This document shows positions 24,209-35,860 of a stretch of 64,000 bases of DNA, in pieces. The DNA lies in the NCBI GenBank assembly GCA_032719365.1, contig CM064871.1, forward strand, positions 65,298,416 through 65,362,415, given 5' to 3'. The translations under genes and the position numbers were made by a program. The DNA comes from Prinsepia uniflora (Eukaryota; Streptophyta; Magnoliopsida; Rosales; Rosaceae). Position 1 is the first letter of the stretch. Every line of letters begins with the position of its first letter. Under the pieces are notes generated by a model. It searched no databases. It was not told where the DNA came from and worked only from the letters and a program-made list of their open reading frames with translations.

Positions 24209-24270
24209 AATCATTATAGAGGGTTACTAACATCTCAAAATACTTCATATTATTTTCCCCAATTTTTCCG
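24209..24270 (-). repeat. 62-bp inverted LTR scrap at an element junction
   Basis: The segment AATCATTATAGAGGGTTACT...CAATTTTTCC is the reverse complement of the LTR text at about 33150-33212. Directly after it, at about 24269, the LTR resumes in forward orientation at the position corresponding to about 33242. It is a small foldback-type rearrangement at the 5' edge of this LTR. Confidence 0.88.
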
Positions 24271-25307
24271 GAAAAACGTGCAGCTCGGAAACGGACCGTT
24301 TTGGACGGTGTGTGTGAGTGGACTTTGTTTTCTAACTGTGATGCATGCATATATGATTTAAATGCCTTATTATATGATTTTATATGCTCTGGCATGGTTG
24401 ATATTTCAACCCGGTGATTTCTCGATTTTATGGATTATTATATTATTATATTTGGCACGATTTTCGAGAAATTACGAAATTTGGTGAAAATGATGTTTGG
24501 ACTTGGTTTATGAGTTCGGGATTGAAATTGATTGAAAATAATGTTTGGACTCGGATTATTGAGTCATGGATTGAAAAATGATGTGGTGACTCGGGAATGA
24601 GTCAAGGGTCAATTTCGTGGATTTACGTGAAAATGGCAACGGAGGTTGCAACGCATGGATTTGCGTGAAAATGATATTTTGGGCGTGAGAACCCAAGTGA
24701 ATAGTGATTTTGACTCGGATTTGGAGTCACTTGTGAATTTGTGAAATTAATGATTTATTGTGATTTTATGATTATTTTAATCAGTCTCTCGGGCACGTTT
24801 TACGAGGAACGTGCAAATGATGTTTTGGGCTAGGCCCGGAGTTTAAATGATTTCTAAAATGATATTTTGGCTTTGTTGGTGAGTTTTTTTTTATTGATTT
24901 AAAATGTGATTTTAACGGTTTATGTGTAAATGGTATTTTGGGCTTTGAGACCCAGTCGGAAATGATCTTGACTCGGAAATGATCTTGACTTTGTATGAAG
25001 TCAAGATTTGATTGAAATGTTTTGGGATGTAATTCCCGAGATGGTTTTCATTGTGATTATGATATTCCCCGACGGTCGAAGCTTGGGGGGATTACCCAGA
25101 CGACCGGAGCTTGGGGGATGTGATTGTAGGATCAGGAGTTGATCCTATGGTAGTCAGCTTCTCGGATAAGACTGAGCCTGGATGTACCACTCGGATGGGT
25201 CTGAGCCTGGGGATGTGTTCGTCCAGAGGTGACTGAGCCCGAGGGGGTTGAGCCCAGAGGTGTCTGTTCCCGAGAGAGTGGCTGGATATTGGCCTACGTG
25301 TAATGCC

Positions 25308-25460
25308 GCACTTGTGAGTAGTGCAGATGTGATTGTGATAGTTTGTCCACTTGTGAGTAGTGCAGATGTGATTGTGATGATTTGTGCACTTGTGAGTAGT
25401 GCAGATTGATTGGACTGATATATTTATTGTGCACTTGTGATTAGTGCTGATTGATGTTGT
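25308..25460 (+). repeat. Tandem repeat GCACTTGTGAGTAGTGCAGA in 5' LTR
   Basis: About four units of GCACTTGTGAGTAGTGCAGA with a 40-46 bp period; the last is altered (GTGATTAGTGCTGA). Each unit is itself near-palindromic (GCACTTGTGAGTAGTGC). The same array recurs in the 3' LTR at about 34270-34430. Confidence 0.88.
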
Positions 25461-25962
25461 TTGTGATGACGTACTGGTATTGAGTACGGGTTTTTGGTCT
25501 TTGTGTCCAGGTGATTATGTTTTCACATGTTTTGGCCTGAGAGCCGGGATTTGATGTTTTATAACATGAACTGATTTGGTGAACATGAGTTTTACGGACC
25601 ATGGGTAAATATGTTTTGATTTTATCGGTCCACCGTTCATACCTGAATGATTTCATACTATTACTCATGTTTTACGATATGCATGCAAGTTTGTGAAAAC
25701 TGGAGGGTAAGATTGTATTTTTGGCAAATGTTTTTATAAGAGGTCATTTTTGTCCACTCACACCTTTTCTATTTTGTGACCCTCCAGGCCGTGGTACGAC
25801 GTTCAGGACTGATCGTGAGGCAGTGGCAGCAGCAGAAATCAGCGCAAACATCCCTTGTCTGGCAAGCACCGAAGGGTAGTTTCGGACCTTTAGTTGACTT
25901 GTTAGATGGGAGCAAGACCGGGCACGATTTTTGACGTCCAGTTGGGACGGGTCCTGTCAAAG

Positions 25963-25975
25963 TGGTATCAGAGCA
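25963..25975 (+). promoter_or_regulatory. Primer-binding site (initiator tRNA-Met) of the gag-only element
   Basis: TGGTATCAGAGCA lies three bases after the LTR end (GACGGGTCCTGTCA, 25946-25959). It is complementary to the 3' end of initiator tRNA-Met. Confidence 0.93.
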
Positions 25976-26003
25976 TTTGGTTCTCGATTTCTGTTGTTAC
26001 GTC

Positions 26004-29000
26004 ATACCTCCGAGTCATGCGTCCCGTACACGGTCTGAAGATGGGAGGGACGAGAATAGTGTTAGCGAAGGTCCAGATATTGAGCGAGCTCGACGGTTAG
26101 AAGCCACTGTGTTTCGTGGTGATTCGGGCCCGGATGGTACCGAGGATTGGCTTACTCGATTGGAAAGGATTTTTGAGGTCATGATATGTCCCCTAGAGGA
26201 CATGGTGCCCTTAGCCACTTTTCTTCTGGATGGCTATGCCTACAGGTGGTGGCATAGTTTACAGTTGACTGGTTGGAATGCCCGTACCTTGGCATGGGAT
26301 GCATTCCGAGAGCGATTTCTATATCAGTTTTACCCTTGCTCATTTCCAAACGCTAAGGAGTTTGAGTTTCTCTAATTACAGCCAGGGAATCTGTCAGTGG
26401 TTGATTATGAACAGCAATTTTTGCACTTATCTAGTTTCGCTCCTCTGTATGTGGCTACTGAGGAGGATAAGTGTCGAAGGTTTGAGCATGGATTGAGGAA
26501 TGAGTTACGAGGTGCTGTAACTGTGGGCTCGTATTCTACGATGAGGGAATTATCGGATGCTGCTATCCGAGTGGAGGCTACTATTTTACCTGTGCCAGAA
26601 CAATCTTTGGGCTCTGGACGACACCGAGAGCGTCAGGATACTGAACAGATAAGTCAGGAAACATCGAACCGAGTTAGTCTTCATTCTCTTGTGTCGCGTG
26701 TCAGGACCCACCCCGGTTTCACCCCAAAAACTGAGGTAAATCCTGCTCCCGTCTGACACCCCGACACACACAAAAGTAAAACTCACACACCCACTAAAGT
26801 ACTCAGTCAGACGCAGGAGAAACCATACAATACAACCCGAAGTTAACAGTTTACAGAGCATAGTCCCACGTACACAGAAAAGAAAAAAAAACCGATAAAC
26901 AGTATGCGCACATGGAAAAATTAAACACTCCGGGGTCGCTCTCGTGACTTCTATGCCTCAGACGCTGCCTCGACGCCGAAACCCCGCTCTAGCTCCACGA
27001 CCTGGAGGGCAATTTAAAACAGAAGATGTGAGTGGACCATAAATAAAAGAAAAGTTCCCAAAACCATTTTATAAGTAAACCGGGTTTTAGCCCTCAGTTT
27101 TGAAACCACATGCATAACCCAGTGATTAAAACAGTTATAAATCAATCACCATAAAACATCATAAGAAACAGAAACACTATAAAACAGTTATAGAAAACAG
27201 AGCAGAAACATCATAAAGCCGTATCATAAACCGTGAATATCAAACCATTCTTTTCCGATCAAACCTGCTGGACCTATCCGAGTCTTTAAACTCCTGAGTC
27301 TTTAAACTCAATCCGGGCTCGTCCCCCGTCAATCAATATCCGGGTCTTTAAACCCAATAACCAGATCCAGCAAATCCAATCAAAATCATTTAAAAACCGT
27401 TTCCAAATCCACACCCAAACCCGAATTCGGAAATCCACTTTTCAACTTTAAAACCAAATTTTTCGAAATCCGATTCTAAAACCGAAAACCTTGATCATCG
27501 AAATCATGTTCCAAAATCCCTTTATAATCATTGAAAACCCTTTATCATTTGAAATCCCAAAATCATAGCTTCATAATCGAAAATCAAGCATTTCTCGTAA
27601 AACGTGCTGAAAACCATATTTCCTCGAAAAACGTGCAACAATGTAAAACCAACAAAACATATTCAATAGACATAGAATTATGCTTAAAACCATAAAACAA
27701 GTATTGAAAACAGTCATGCATGCTTGAGTTTAGAGAAGGGGTCCACTCACAGTACCGAGCCCTCAATCACGTCCTGAACGTCTCGTATGTTCCTCAGCTT
27801 CCTCGGGAACTCCCGATCCTGCCAACAACCATCAAAATACGTCACTAACACATCTACGAAGGTCCACCTAATTTCCCTCAAAAATTCTCGGGTCCTAAAC
27901 GTAACGAACTTAAACCCTAAGCCTTCACCCTCGCGAAACTACTTCGATTCGACGTCCGATTAACCCGAAAATTGTACCAATGGATTCCTTAAGACATTTA
28001 GAACTAAAACCATGTTGGAAGTTTGGCCGGAATCCTCCCCACGCGCCTCCACGCGCCGTCCAAAGTGGCTGCGCGTGGCCCTCACGCGCCTGCTACAATG
28101 TATCTTCAACCTCGAGCAAACCCGGTTCGACACAGTTCTGCACCTCGAACCGGCGAGGACGGTTCTCCGCCGTACCTGCACCAAAACACCTCCTCTCTTC
28201 ACCAACAGCTTCATCTAGTCCTAGGCTACTCATTTCCGTAATCCAATCACCTCGACACGGCCTAATACTCCTCGACTCGAACTCGAAACAACACCTGCAC
28301 ACTACCCTGTTTCCTTCTCCGGCCACCCAGGTCACCCCCCATCACGGTGGCTAGCTTAAACCCTTCCTAAGACCATCCTAAACCTCACCCAACTCACCAA
28401 GACTGTCGACTCTACCCCAAACTTCACGACTTCCGATTTGAAAGTCGACGGCAAAACAGAGCACATCAGTACTCCCGTCGTGCTAACCTCCGCGGTGCAC
28501 TCCTCCGTCATGGCAGCACAACCAGCAGAAACCTAGAACCCTACTGAACTCCCTAAACCTCACAGGACTCCTTGATTCTATCCCTAAAGTCACGACTTCC
28601 AACTTGAACTTCGACGGAAAAACAGAGCATGGAAAGGGAAAACAAGAAATTACCTGCCTCCTGTCGCCGTCGTGAGTTCAGCCGTGAGGACACGGCTCCT
28701 CCCGTCCACCTCCAACCTCTGGACACCTCCTCTGGCCTCGATTGGTCGAACACGGCACAACCACCACCCACAAACACTCACATCCTCCCTGTTTTTCTCC
28801 CTGGTTTTCCCATGGCTCTCACACTTCTCACACACAAGCAAAACCCCTCCCTACTCCCTTACTGTCTCTTCCTCAACCTCTGATCACTCTCACACACTCA
28901 CAACTCACCAACACCCACGATCACCCCTTAATTTCTCTCAATTCTCTCTCTCTGTTTCTCTCTGGGTCGAAGAACACCCACGAACACACGGGCATCCCCC

Positions 29001-29772
29001 AAATAATTGGACCGTGTAAGATCCTAGAACCCTCTAGTCAAGCCCCACGTGTCACCAATCATGTCCCTTCTCACCCAACTAGCCCAATCTCAGCCATCCA
29101 TCTGTCCCTCTCTGCTGCACAAATCCCCATGTGCAAAGACCAAAATACCCTTCCTTTTAAATCAAATTTACGGTTTTGCCACTACCTTTCTAGACCCGTA
29201 ACTCCCACATAGTAAGTTCGATGAATACGTGCCGCCTGTCATCGAACTCAGGATGACAAGATCTATCTAACGGTCCTAGGTCAACGTGTCAAAACCCGTT
29301 CGTACAAAATTCAACCTTTCCCCCTTAATTTAGTCAAATTACGGTTATGCCCTTAACCTTCTGAACATCACAACTTCCTCCTCGGATGTCGGAATCGGGC
29401 GTGCCACCTGCCTACGGATTCGTGACGTCCTAAACTACGTCCTGGTCATTGGTCGACCCGAACTAAAAGTCAACTTTTTGCCCGAACTAGGGGCAAAATC
29501 GTCATTCTATACTAACGACCCCAACGAGACCAACTAACCACTGATTAAGCTCATTAATCCCATTTTAATCACTATCTTAACTTTAATTTCTGGGACGGGT
29601 CGTTACATCGCGACCCTCGGTGGGTGTTCATTCGAGTGGAACTTCAACCCAGTCGACAAGTAAGCGGCGTGGTGGGGCAAGTCGCCTCAGCACTGCCACT
29701 TGTCACTTTTGTAGGAAACTTGGACATTTGCGAAGGAACTGCCCCGATCGACTTGACAGTAATTCAAAATAA
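26004..29772 (+). pseudogene. gag gene (Ty3/gypsy type), broken and split by a solo LTR
   Basis: One frame runs through 26004-26698 and then 29613-29772, on either side of a solo LTR. It shows the retrotransposon gag core (ATVFRGDSGPDGTEDWLTR, then YRWWHSL, then FRERFLYQFYP). It ends with a CCHC zinc knuckle, CHFCRKLGHLRRNC, at 29701-29742, and a TAA at 29770. When the LTR and one copy of TCGCG are ignored, phase is kept exactly. Two point lesions remain: the expected start reads ATA (26004), and an in-frame TAA lies at 26373 where relatives have a codon before LQPG. Gag would form the virus-like particle that packages element RNA. This copy cannot make it. Confidence 0.88.
26699..29607 (-). 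mobile_element. Solo LTR inserted in gag, perfect TSD TCGCG
   Basis: On the plus strand it begins TGTCAGGACCCACCC and ends GGGACGGGTCGTTACA, so the LTR points left. TCGCG flanks both sides (26694-26698, 29608-29612). Its length is 2,909 bp. Family marks are present in reverse: GTCCACTCAC at 27741 and GTGAGTGGAC at 27028 next to CTGGAGGGC (a CCCTCCAG acceptor on the minus strand), the hairpin GCGCGTG...CACGCGC at 28071-28089, and TTTAAAGACTC words at 27283-27350. No internal genes or PBS remain. Confidence 0.95.
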
Positions 29773-31604
29773 TTGTATTATTACTTGTTTTCGCGATACT
29801 TTGTAAATAGTTTGTATTGTACACTTGTGTTTTAATATTGTATCATGTGTTTTGGTTGTGTCGGACTAGTGTTGGTCCGAATGGTTGTTTTGTGAATGGT
29901 TTGGTATGTGGATGGGCATGTTGGGCCCAGAATAAACTTAACCCGAGGGTGGGTTTGGATATTGGATTGGACTCAGAGGAAGTCCGGAAATGGTTTTGTG
30001 TTTTGGAAAGGATGTGGTTTACCTAGGAGTATTTGCTAGGTGACCGGATATGCCAGTGGTGGCATTGACGTCAGACGAAATTGGACTTGGACTCAGTAGG
30101 AGTCAGAAGTTGGTTTAGGATTCGGGATGAGTCCTAGTGTGATTTGAGGGCTCCGGATGAGCCGGTTTTGACTGTGAGTTGTTGAGACAGGTTTTCTGAC
30201 CACAGTTGGGTTGGTCATGATGATGTGTTGGTGTGCCTTCATCTACGGATGGGTAACTGTTGTGCTCGATGGATGTGTTGACTACCATAGGAGAGAATTC
30301 GTAGTGTTAGTAGCCACCGGGGAGCATAGGATAAGGATTGTCGATGCTAGCTAAACCCTCAGGATTTTTACTTTTCCCTACTTGGTTTGGGATCGACCAT
30401 ATTGATCTATGGGTCGAGTATGCTGAGGTCATACTTCTGGAAAGGGCGACTATCAGGAAGGACAAAGGATGATAAACGGAAAAGCCTATTGTGTGTGACG
30501 GTGATAGTCAGGAGACTTTGAGAATTTCGACCTTGTAGTCGAGTCGGGTGTATGGCTAGTGAGGTAGCCGATATACTGAATTGAGAGAGTTAAAATTTTT
30601 GATAACGTGATGATCAGTGGAATCCTGTTATTAATGGAACTCCATGGGATTGGAGTAGTACTTGACATTTGATCATTTGGGCTACTGGGGTCCAGCTGTA
30701 GGATCATGTTTGGTGTACGACTTGCTGTGTCGTATGTATGATGGTACTTGATACCTAGTGACGGTACATTGGATGTACCAGTAATGTGTCGATGAATGTG
30801 TTACAGATTGGCTTAGTTCTGATGCCATTGGTTTTTGGTTGTGAACGTCAACTGGACATCGAACGATGCACTGGGCAGGGTGATTCTGATGATTTCAGTG
30901 AATGTTTGAGCAGGTGCTCTTAGCCATGGTTGGTTAGTGTAACTCTAGTGTTGAGTTGTGTGATCACTGCTAGGCTGGTGTTCAATGTGTTTCAGTTACA
31001 CCATCTGATTGAGTGAGTTGGTGGCTAGTGTGACCGCAAGTTGCTTTGCGGCGAGATGTTATCATGTCGTGACCTTACCAGCATCTGGGATCGCTGAGGG
31101 GGTGATAGTTGTGGATACTGAGGTTGGTATTTGTCGCAAGATTGAGTTTGCCCTGTGATGTGAGATCAGGTTGTTGATCTTATGCTACATTGACGGATGT
31201 TGTAGTATGATGTGTTGTCACTAATTTGTTACTGATTGGCGCTTTACTAGGGTGGTAAAGCTTGGTAGTGATAGTTTGGCTTGTAGTGTCAGCATGGACT
31301 GACAAGTGAGTTTTGGTGACTCTCGATGAGAACGATGGTCAGGGCACATTAGTGATTACGAGGAATCGTCAAGCTGAAGGAGTCGGCTTAATGGTGACAT
31401 TGCCAATCTCAGGTGACCAATTTCACTCGAGGTGGTCGAGTGTAGTCAGTACGACGTGCATCCATGATGTGACGTCTGAGTGCAGACGAGTTCTGCGTTT
31501 GCTAGTGGGTGTACAGGTGTACACATGTTGTGAGGCCCATTTGTTTTCCACGAGGTAGTTGTGGAATACGGATTGTTGGAATTTCGGGGACGAAATTCTT
31601 TAAG
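29773..31604 (+). other. Non-coding internal region of the gag-only element
   Basis: About 1.8 kb between the gag stop and the purine tract. There are no RT (YxDD), RNase H or integrase motifs in long frames; the longest frames are under 90 codons. Parts such as GATGCCATTGG and CTGGACATCGAACGATGCACTGGGCA match, in reverse, the internal region of the element at 37951-48908 (around 42500-42600). The two elements therefore share this non-coding interior. Confidence 0.7.
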
Positions 31605-31614
31605 GGAGGAAGGT
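31605..31614 (+). promoter_or_regulatory. Polypurine tract of the gag-only element
   Basis: GGGAGGAAGG lies directly before the 3' LTR start (TGTAATGACCCG at 31615). The preceding TTTCGGGGACGAAATTC is the sequence commonly found at the end of Ty3/gypsy interiors. It would prime plus-strand DNA synthesis. Confidence 0.85.
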
Positions 31615-34600
31615 TGTAATGACCCGTCCCGAATATCGGGATTGAATATTAATTAATTATGCTTTAGAATGACTAATCGGGGATTAGTTGAGTGAAATCG
31701 GACGAAACGTGCAAAATGACCGTTTTGCCCCTAGCGTGGGCAAAATGTTGACTTTTAGTTCGGGCGGTCAAACGGACTTTGATCGATGACTGTGACGTAA
31801 TTCGGGACGTCACGAGTTCATAGACAGGTGGTACGTTCGATTCCGACATTCGAGGTGAAAGTTATGGTGTTCGGAAGTTGAAGGGTATTTTGGTAATTTG
31901 GCATATTAGGGGCCAAATGTTGACTTTTTGACCTGGAGGTCCGATGGATGAGGGCCAAGGACCGTTACGTAGGTCTCGTCGATACGAATCCAACGACAGG
32001 CGGCATGCCGAAATCGGAGATTCGACGACGAAGTTATGATCACGGGAACATACTCGATTAACCGAACGAACCGAGATTAAAATAATATTTTAATATGAAC
32101 AGTACCCGGTGACTGAACACACTTGGATGAGTGACAAGTGTCACTTATCCCTTAAATTCAGGCCTAAACACAGATCCTTGTCTTAGGGAAAACATCATTA
32201 TGATGTTTTATTACTATTTTAATTAATTAATCCTTTTATTTTTCCATTATTCTCTTCTGTCCTTAACCCGTGTGCAAGCAAAACACAGAGAAGAGAGCTT
32301 GATCTTTGTCCACCATTTCTCTTCCATTTATGAACCAGAGAGTGAGCAATTGAGAGATTATTGAGATTGAATTCAACTGGGTAATCACTAGAGATTGACA
32401 GAGTCAGAGGGACTGGAATTTCGAATTTCAGGAAATTGGGGGGGAAATTCGAGTTGGAAGAATTGAGCCATGAGGATCGAATTGGAGATTGAAATTAGCC
32501 TTCTGAGGTTGTGACGAGTTGTTTCAGATAAAAAACGAAGGCAATTGAGGCCCAATTGACTCTGAACTGGGTCTGGTAACAGAGTGCAAGTTCGAGCTTG
32601 AGTCGTGGAGTTTGAGGCTTGGATTGATGCAATTGAGTTGGGGAAAGTGTGTAACGGAGTTCATTGAAGCTTCTTGATGAATCAATTTAAGGAAAACGCT
32701 TGACATTGACGACTTTCGAAGATGAACAGTGTTCGGGTGTTCTTCGAATGTTCATCTTTGATCTTAAGGTTTAAGGTATGATTTTGTGTAATTGACGATA
32801 CAGATCTCTAATTAGACTTATAACGAAGCTGTATGAATGTTCAATTGATGAAATTGGTATCGAATTGACAGACATTGAACCGGGTCTGTTCGCGGGCAAA
32901 AGGACCCGTTTACCAGTTAAACGGGTGAGGACGACGGTTACTGTAGCTGGCGCGTGGGTTTCACGCGCAGCCACTCACGGCGGCGCGTGAGGGCGCGTCC
33001 GGCCTAGTTTCAAGGTGAGGTCAACATGACTTTTGATCCTCTCATTGTAACGAACATTTTGACACTGGTTTCGAGGAAATCGGATATTGTTTCGATAATG
33101 TTCCGCGTATACAAAGTTTTGTTTTACGTTTAAAATACGTATTTAAATTTTGGAAAAATTGGGGGAAATAATATGAAGTATTTTGAGATGTTAGTAACCC
33201 TCTATAATGATTTTGGACAGGAGTTGTGATTTCCAAATTTTACGGAAAAACGTGCAGCTCGAAAACGGACCGTTTTGGACGGTGTGTGTGAGTGGACTTT
33301 GTTTTCTAACCGTGATGCATGCATATATGATTTAAATGCCTTATTATATGATTTTATATGCTCTGGCATGGTTGATATTTCAACCCGGTGATTTCTCGAT
33401 TTTATGGATTATTATATTATTATATTTGGCACGATTTTCGAGAAATTACGAAATTTGGTGAAAATGATGTTTGGACTTGGTTTATGAGTCCGGGATTGAA
33501 ATTGATTGAAAATAATGTTTGGACTCGGATTATTGAGTCATGGATTGAAAAATGATGTGGTGACTCGGGAATGAGTCAAGGGTCAATTTCGTGGATTTAC
33601 GTGAAAATGGCAACGGAGGTTGCAACGCATGGATTTGCGTGAAAATGATATTTTGGGCGTGAGAACCCAAGTGAATAGTGATTTTGACTCGGATTTGGAG
33701 TCACTTGTGAATTTGTGAAATTAATGATTTATTGTGATTTTATGATTATTTTAATCAGTCTCTCGGGCACGTTTTACGAGGAACGTGCAAATGATGTTTT
33801 GGGCTAGGCCCGGAGTTTAAATGATTTCTAAAATGATATTTTGGCTTTGTTGGTGAGTTTTTTTTATTGATTTAAAATGTGATTTTAACGGTTTATGTGT
33901 AAATGGTATTTTGGGCTTTGAGACCCAGTCGGAAATGATCTTGACTCGGAAATGATCTTGACTTTGTATGAAGTCAAGATTTGATTGAAATGTTTTGGGA
34001 TGTAATTCCCGAGATGGTTTTCATTGTGATTATGATATTCCCAGACGGTCGGAGCTTGGGGGGATTACCCAGACGACCGGAGCTTGGGGGATGTGATTGT
34101 AGGATCAGGAGTTGATCCTATGGTAGTCAGCTTCTCGGATGAGACTGAGCCTGGATGTACCACTCGGATGGGTCTGAGCCTGGGGATGTGTTCGCCCAGA
34201 GGTGACTGAGCCCGAGGGGGTTGATCCCAGAGGTGTCTGTTCCCGAGAGAGTGGCTGGATATTGGCCTACGTGTAGTGCCGCACTTGTGAGTAGTGCAGA
34301 TGTGATTGTGATAGTTTGTGCACTTGTGAGTAGTGCAGATGTGATTGTGATGATTTGTGCACTTGTGAGTAGTGCAGATTGATTGGACTGATATATTTAT
34401 TGTGCACTTGTGATTAGTGCTGATTGATGTTGTTTGTGATGACGTACTGGTATTGAGTACAGGTTTTTGGTCTTTGTGTCCAGGTGATTATGTTTTCACA
34501 TGTTTTGGCCTGAGAGCCGGGATTTTATGTTTTATAACATGAACTGATTTGGTGAACATGATTTTTATGGACCATGGGTAAATATGTTTTGATTTTATCG

Positions 34601-34919
34601 GTCCACCGTTCATACCTGAATGATTTCATACTATTACTCATGTTTTACGATATGCATGCAAGTTTGTGAAAACTGGAGGGTAAGATTGTATTTTTGGCAA
34701 ATATTTTTATAAGAGGTCATTTTTGTCCACTCACACCTTTTCTGTTTTGTGTCCCTCCAGGTCGTGATACGACGTTCGGGACTGATCGTGAGGCAGTGGC
34801 AGCAGCAGAAATCAGCGCAAACATCCCTTGTCTGGCAAGCACTGAAGGGTAGTTTCGGACCTTTAGTTGACTTGTCAGACGGGAGTAGGACCGGGCACGG
34901 TTTTTGACGTCCAGTTGGA
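31615..34919 (+). mobile_element. 3' LTR of the gag-only element, last ~15 bp missing
   Basis: It starts TGTAATGACCCGTCCCG and carries the dyad at 32125-32150 (one arm base changed), the hairpin at 32950-32968, GTGAGTGGAC at 33288, GTCCACTCAC at 34725, the acceptor-like CCCTCCAG at 34760, and the GCACTTGTGAGTAGTGC array at 34270-34430. It ends at GACGTCCAGTTGG where the 5' LTR continues with GACGGGTCCTGTCA; unrelated AT-rich DNA follows. With about 3.3 kb present, it gives the best full-length view of this LTR. Confidence 0.88.
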
Positions 34920-35860
34920 AACATAGTGTCCCTAAAAACTCAGAAATTTTACCTAAATCGTAGGTAAAAAAACATATATATACTGTTATTTTATAAGCAA
35001 GTGTACCTAAAATATATATATACAACTTATTATAACCTATTATATAGGATATAAGCTTAGTGTACCTAAAAAGCCAAAAATTTTACCTTAACTATATGCA
35101 AAAAAAAAAAACGTAATACTTTTATTGACCTACTATATAGGAGAAAACACAATGTACTAGAGCTAGCTTGCCAACATTGCCCGCGGCTAGTGCTCATTCT
35201 CTCTTCTTCCAATTCTTCATCAATTATCGGCCTTCATTTATCTTCTTATACAGAATTAATTCAATTAGATTGATATTTGAAGTTCAAAAATAGATTAATT
35301 AATATATGATAATTAATTAAAAAAATAGGTATATTTTAGTATTTTTTAAAAATATTATAATATGTGTTAAAAGGGTATAAGAGGTAGTAAAAAAAATAAA
35401 ATAGGATAAAATGTTGTTTTAGATTTACAATAATCAGTTTAATGGAATACTTCAAATGTTGCTCGTTAAAAATGAACTAATATATAATTAATTCTCATTA
35501 ATTCTCTATTCAATTATATATATATATATATCTAAATCATAATGTCAAGATCATCTTCATAAAAAAATCAACAAAATTGGAGGTCATTTAGTCATTCATA
35601 TGTATCACATAAATCAACTGTTTTGATAAGAACTGAGATTTTCATGGCGAACTGTCCATTTAGTTGATATATATATATATATATATGGTAAAATGATCTT
35701 TAATTTTGTTAAATTTTTTGCGTATATATAAATGGCTAAATGAGCTTTAAATTTGTTAATTTTTTTTTGCATAAATGATCTTGAAATAATGATTTAAGAG
35801 TTGAATAGTTTCAATTACAATATATTTATAACGATAATTAGATAAATCAAAAGGGTTGTA
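34920..35860. other. AT-rich spacer with dispersed small repeat
   Basis: AT-rich DNA with (TA)n runs at about 35517-35530 and 35670-35686. The phrase GATCATCTTCATAAA, then GGTCATTTAGTCATT, then CCATTTAGT at 35540-35670 recurs near 62085-62195, and more weakly at 62430-62510. This suggests a small dispersed element. No genes are seen. Confidence 0.5.

Larger units (their letters stand above)
24209..34919 (+). mobile_element. Gag-only Ty3/gypsy-like element (no pol), with a solo LTR inside
   Basis: The 5' LTR remnant (24269-25959) and the 3' LTR (31615-34919) are nearly identical over their shared ~1.7 kb, with only occasional single-base differences by eye, so the insertion is young. A PBS sits at 25963 and a purine tract at 31605-31613. 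The internal region has a gag but no recognisable protease, reverse transcriptase, RNase H or integrase; after removing the inner solo LTR it is only about 2.7 kb. The 5' LTR lacks its first ~1.6 kb, and the 3' LTR stops about 15 bp short of its end, next to AT-rich DNA. This resembles the non-autonomous gag-only class called TR-GAG. Confidence 0.8.

Noticed and set aside
28742..29212. 156-codon frame in the minus-strand solo LTR
   Set aside because: It is Pro/Ser/His-rich composition inside an LTR; overlapping frames of similar length exist in other phases, as expected for CT-rich DNA.
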